From Sepiola atlantica (lineage: Eukaryota; Mollusca; Cephalopoda; Sepiida; Sepiolidae): a stretch of 64,000 nucleotides of DNA. The DNA lies in NCBI GenBank assembly GCA_963556195.1, contig OY744551.1, forward strand, positions 9,755,948 through 9,819,947. The letters run 5' to 3'. Of the stretch, positions 63,866 to 64,000 are shown one piece after another; the stretch's first letter is position 1; every line of letters starts with the position of its first letter. A program made the position numbers and the translations under genes. The notes beneath the pieces are model-generated. The model was given only the letters and a program-made list of their open reading frames with translations, was not told the DNA's origin and searched no databases.

Positions 63866-64000
63866 TTAGAAAAACTGACATTGCAATTGATATGAAAAAA
63901 AGTTTCTATCGTAAACCAACTATTTCAGTTAGTTTAGCATTATAGGAATATTTTAGCACCAATTACATCTCACAGATTGTCCTCAATAAGAATGAGAGAT
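63866..64000. other. Unassigned right edge
   Basis: AT-rich with no recognisable feature. It is cut by the window end. Confidence 0.4.

Overview
The window looks like gene-poor nuclear DNA of an animal, most likely a lophotrochozoan and possibly a mollusc or cephalopod. The reasons are long AT-rich stretches, very abundant (TA)n and other simple repeats, many tRNA-headed SINEs, Jockey, RTE-like and R2-like LINE remnants, a RAG1-like fossil and an 18S rRNA fragment with an enlarged GC-rich V4 region. The species call is inference. I find no intact host protein-coding gene and no functional tRNA or rRNA gene. Almost every long open frame is a by-product of a minisatellite whose unit length is a multiple of three, or of low-complexity sequence.

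Layout. 1-9 kb: dispersed repeats, a 42-bp and a 63-bp minisatellite, a mariner fragment and an inverted pair of one repeat family. 9.4-12.1 kb: a composite inverted-repeat element holding an AT-rich minisatellite and a palindrome. 12.5-17 kb: a polypyrimidine tract, a LINE 3' end, a TA-flanked MITE and hammerhead-bearing SINEs. 17.2-19.2 kb: a 30-bp minisatellite. 20-21.8 kb: a Jockey-type LINE. 24.6-25.0 kb: a trinucleotide array. 25-34 kb: LINE ends, SINEs with target-site duplications, an R2-like endonuclease fragment, an 18S rRNA fragment and a palindrome split by a SINE. 35-42 kb: a second MITE copy, RTE-like ends, a 401-bp SINE and a Merlin-type element. 42.5-44.5 kb: tandem repeats, then a broken RAG1-like gene. 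45-48 kb: Jockey ends and palindromes. 48.7-52.75 kb: a 3.6-kb hAT-type element with 8-bp duplications, inserted in a SINE next to a Helitron-like terminus. 53-54.5 kb: hammerhead motifs and simple repeats. 56.5-58.5 kb: a nearly complete mariner split by a SINE. 58.9-64 kb: a second R2-like fragment, a 17-bp satellite, tRNA-hammerhead SINEs and a degraded Tc1 element.

The most interesting signal is a dispersed set of type-I hammerhead ribozyme motifs (CTGANGA, stem II, GAAA, short stem III, then UA), mostly on the minus strand. Several are joined to a tRNA-like Pol III head upstream and a (TA)n tail downstream. Stem sequences differ between copies while pairing is kept. Two long palindromes carry a hammerhead in each arm. 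The second main signal is the RAG1-like fossil at 43250-44520. It keeps the C-x2-C zinc-binding pair, the glutamate region matching the third RAG1 catalytic residue, and a C-terminal CX2CX3GHX4C motif.

Nothing here acts as a pathway. The elements are linked by history: several insertions are nested and dated by target-site duplications (SINE in mariner, SINE in palindrome, hAT in SINE).
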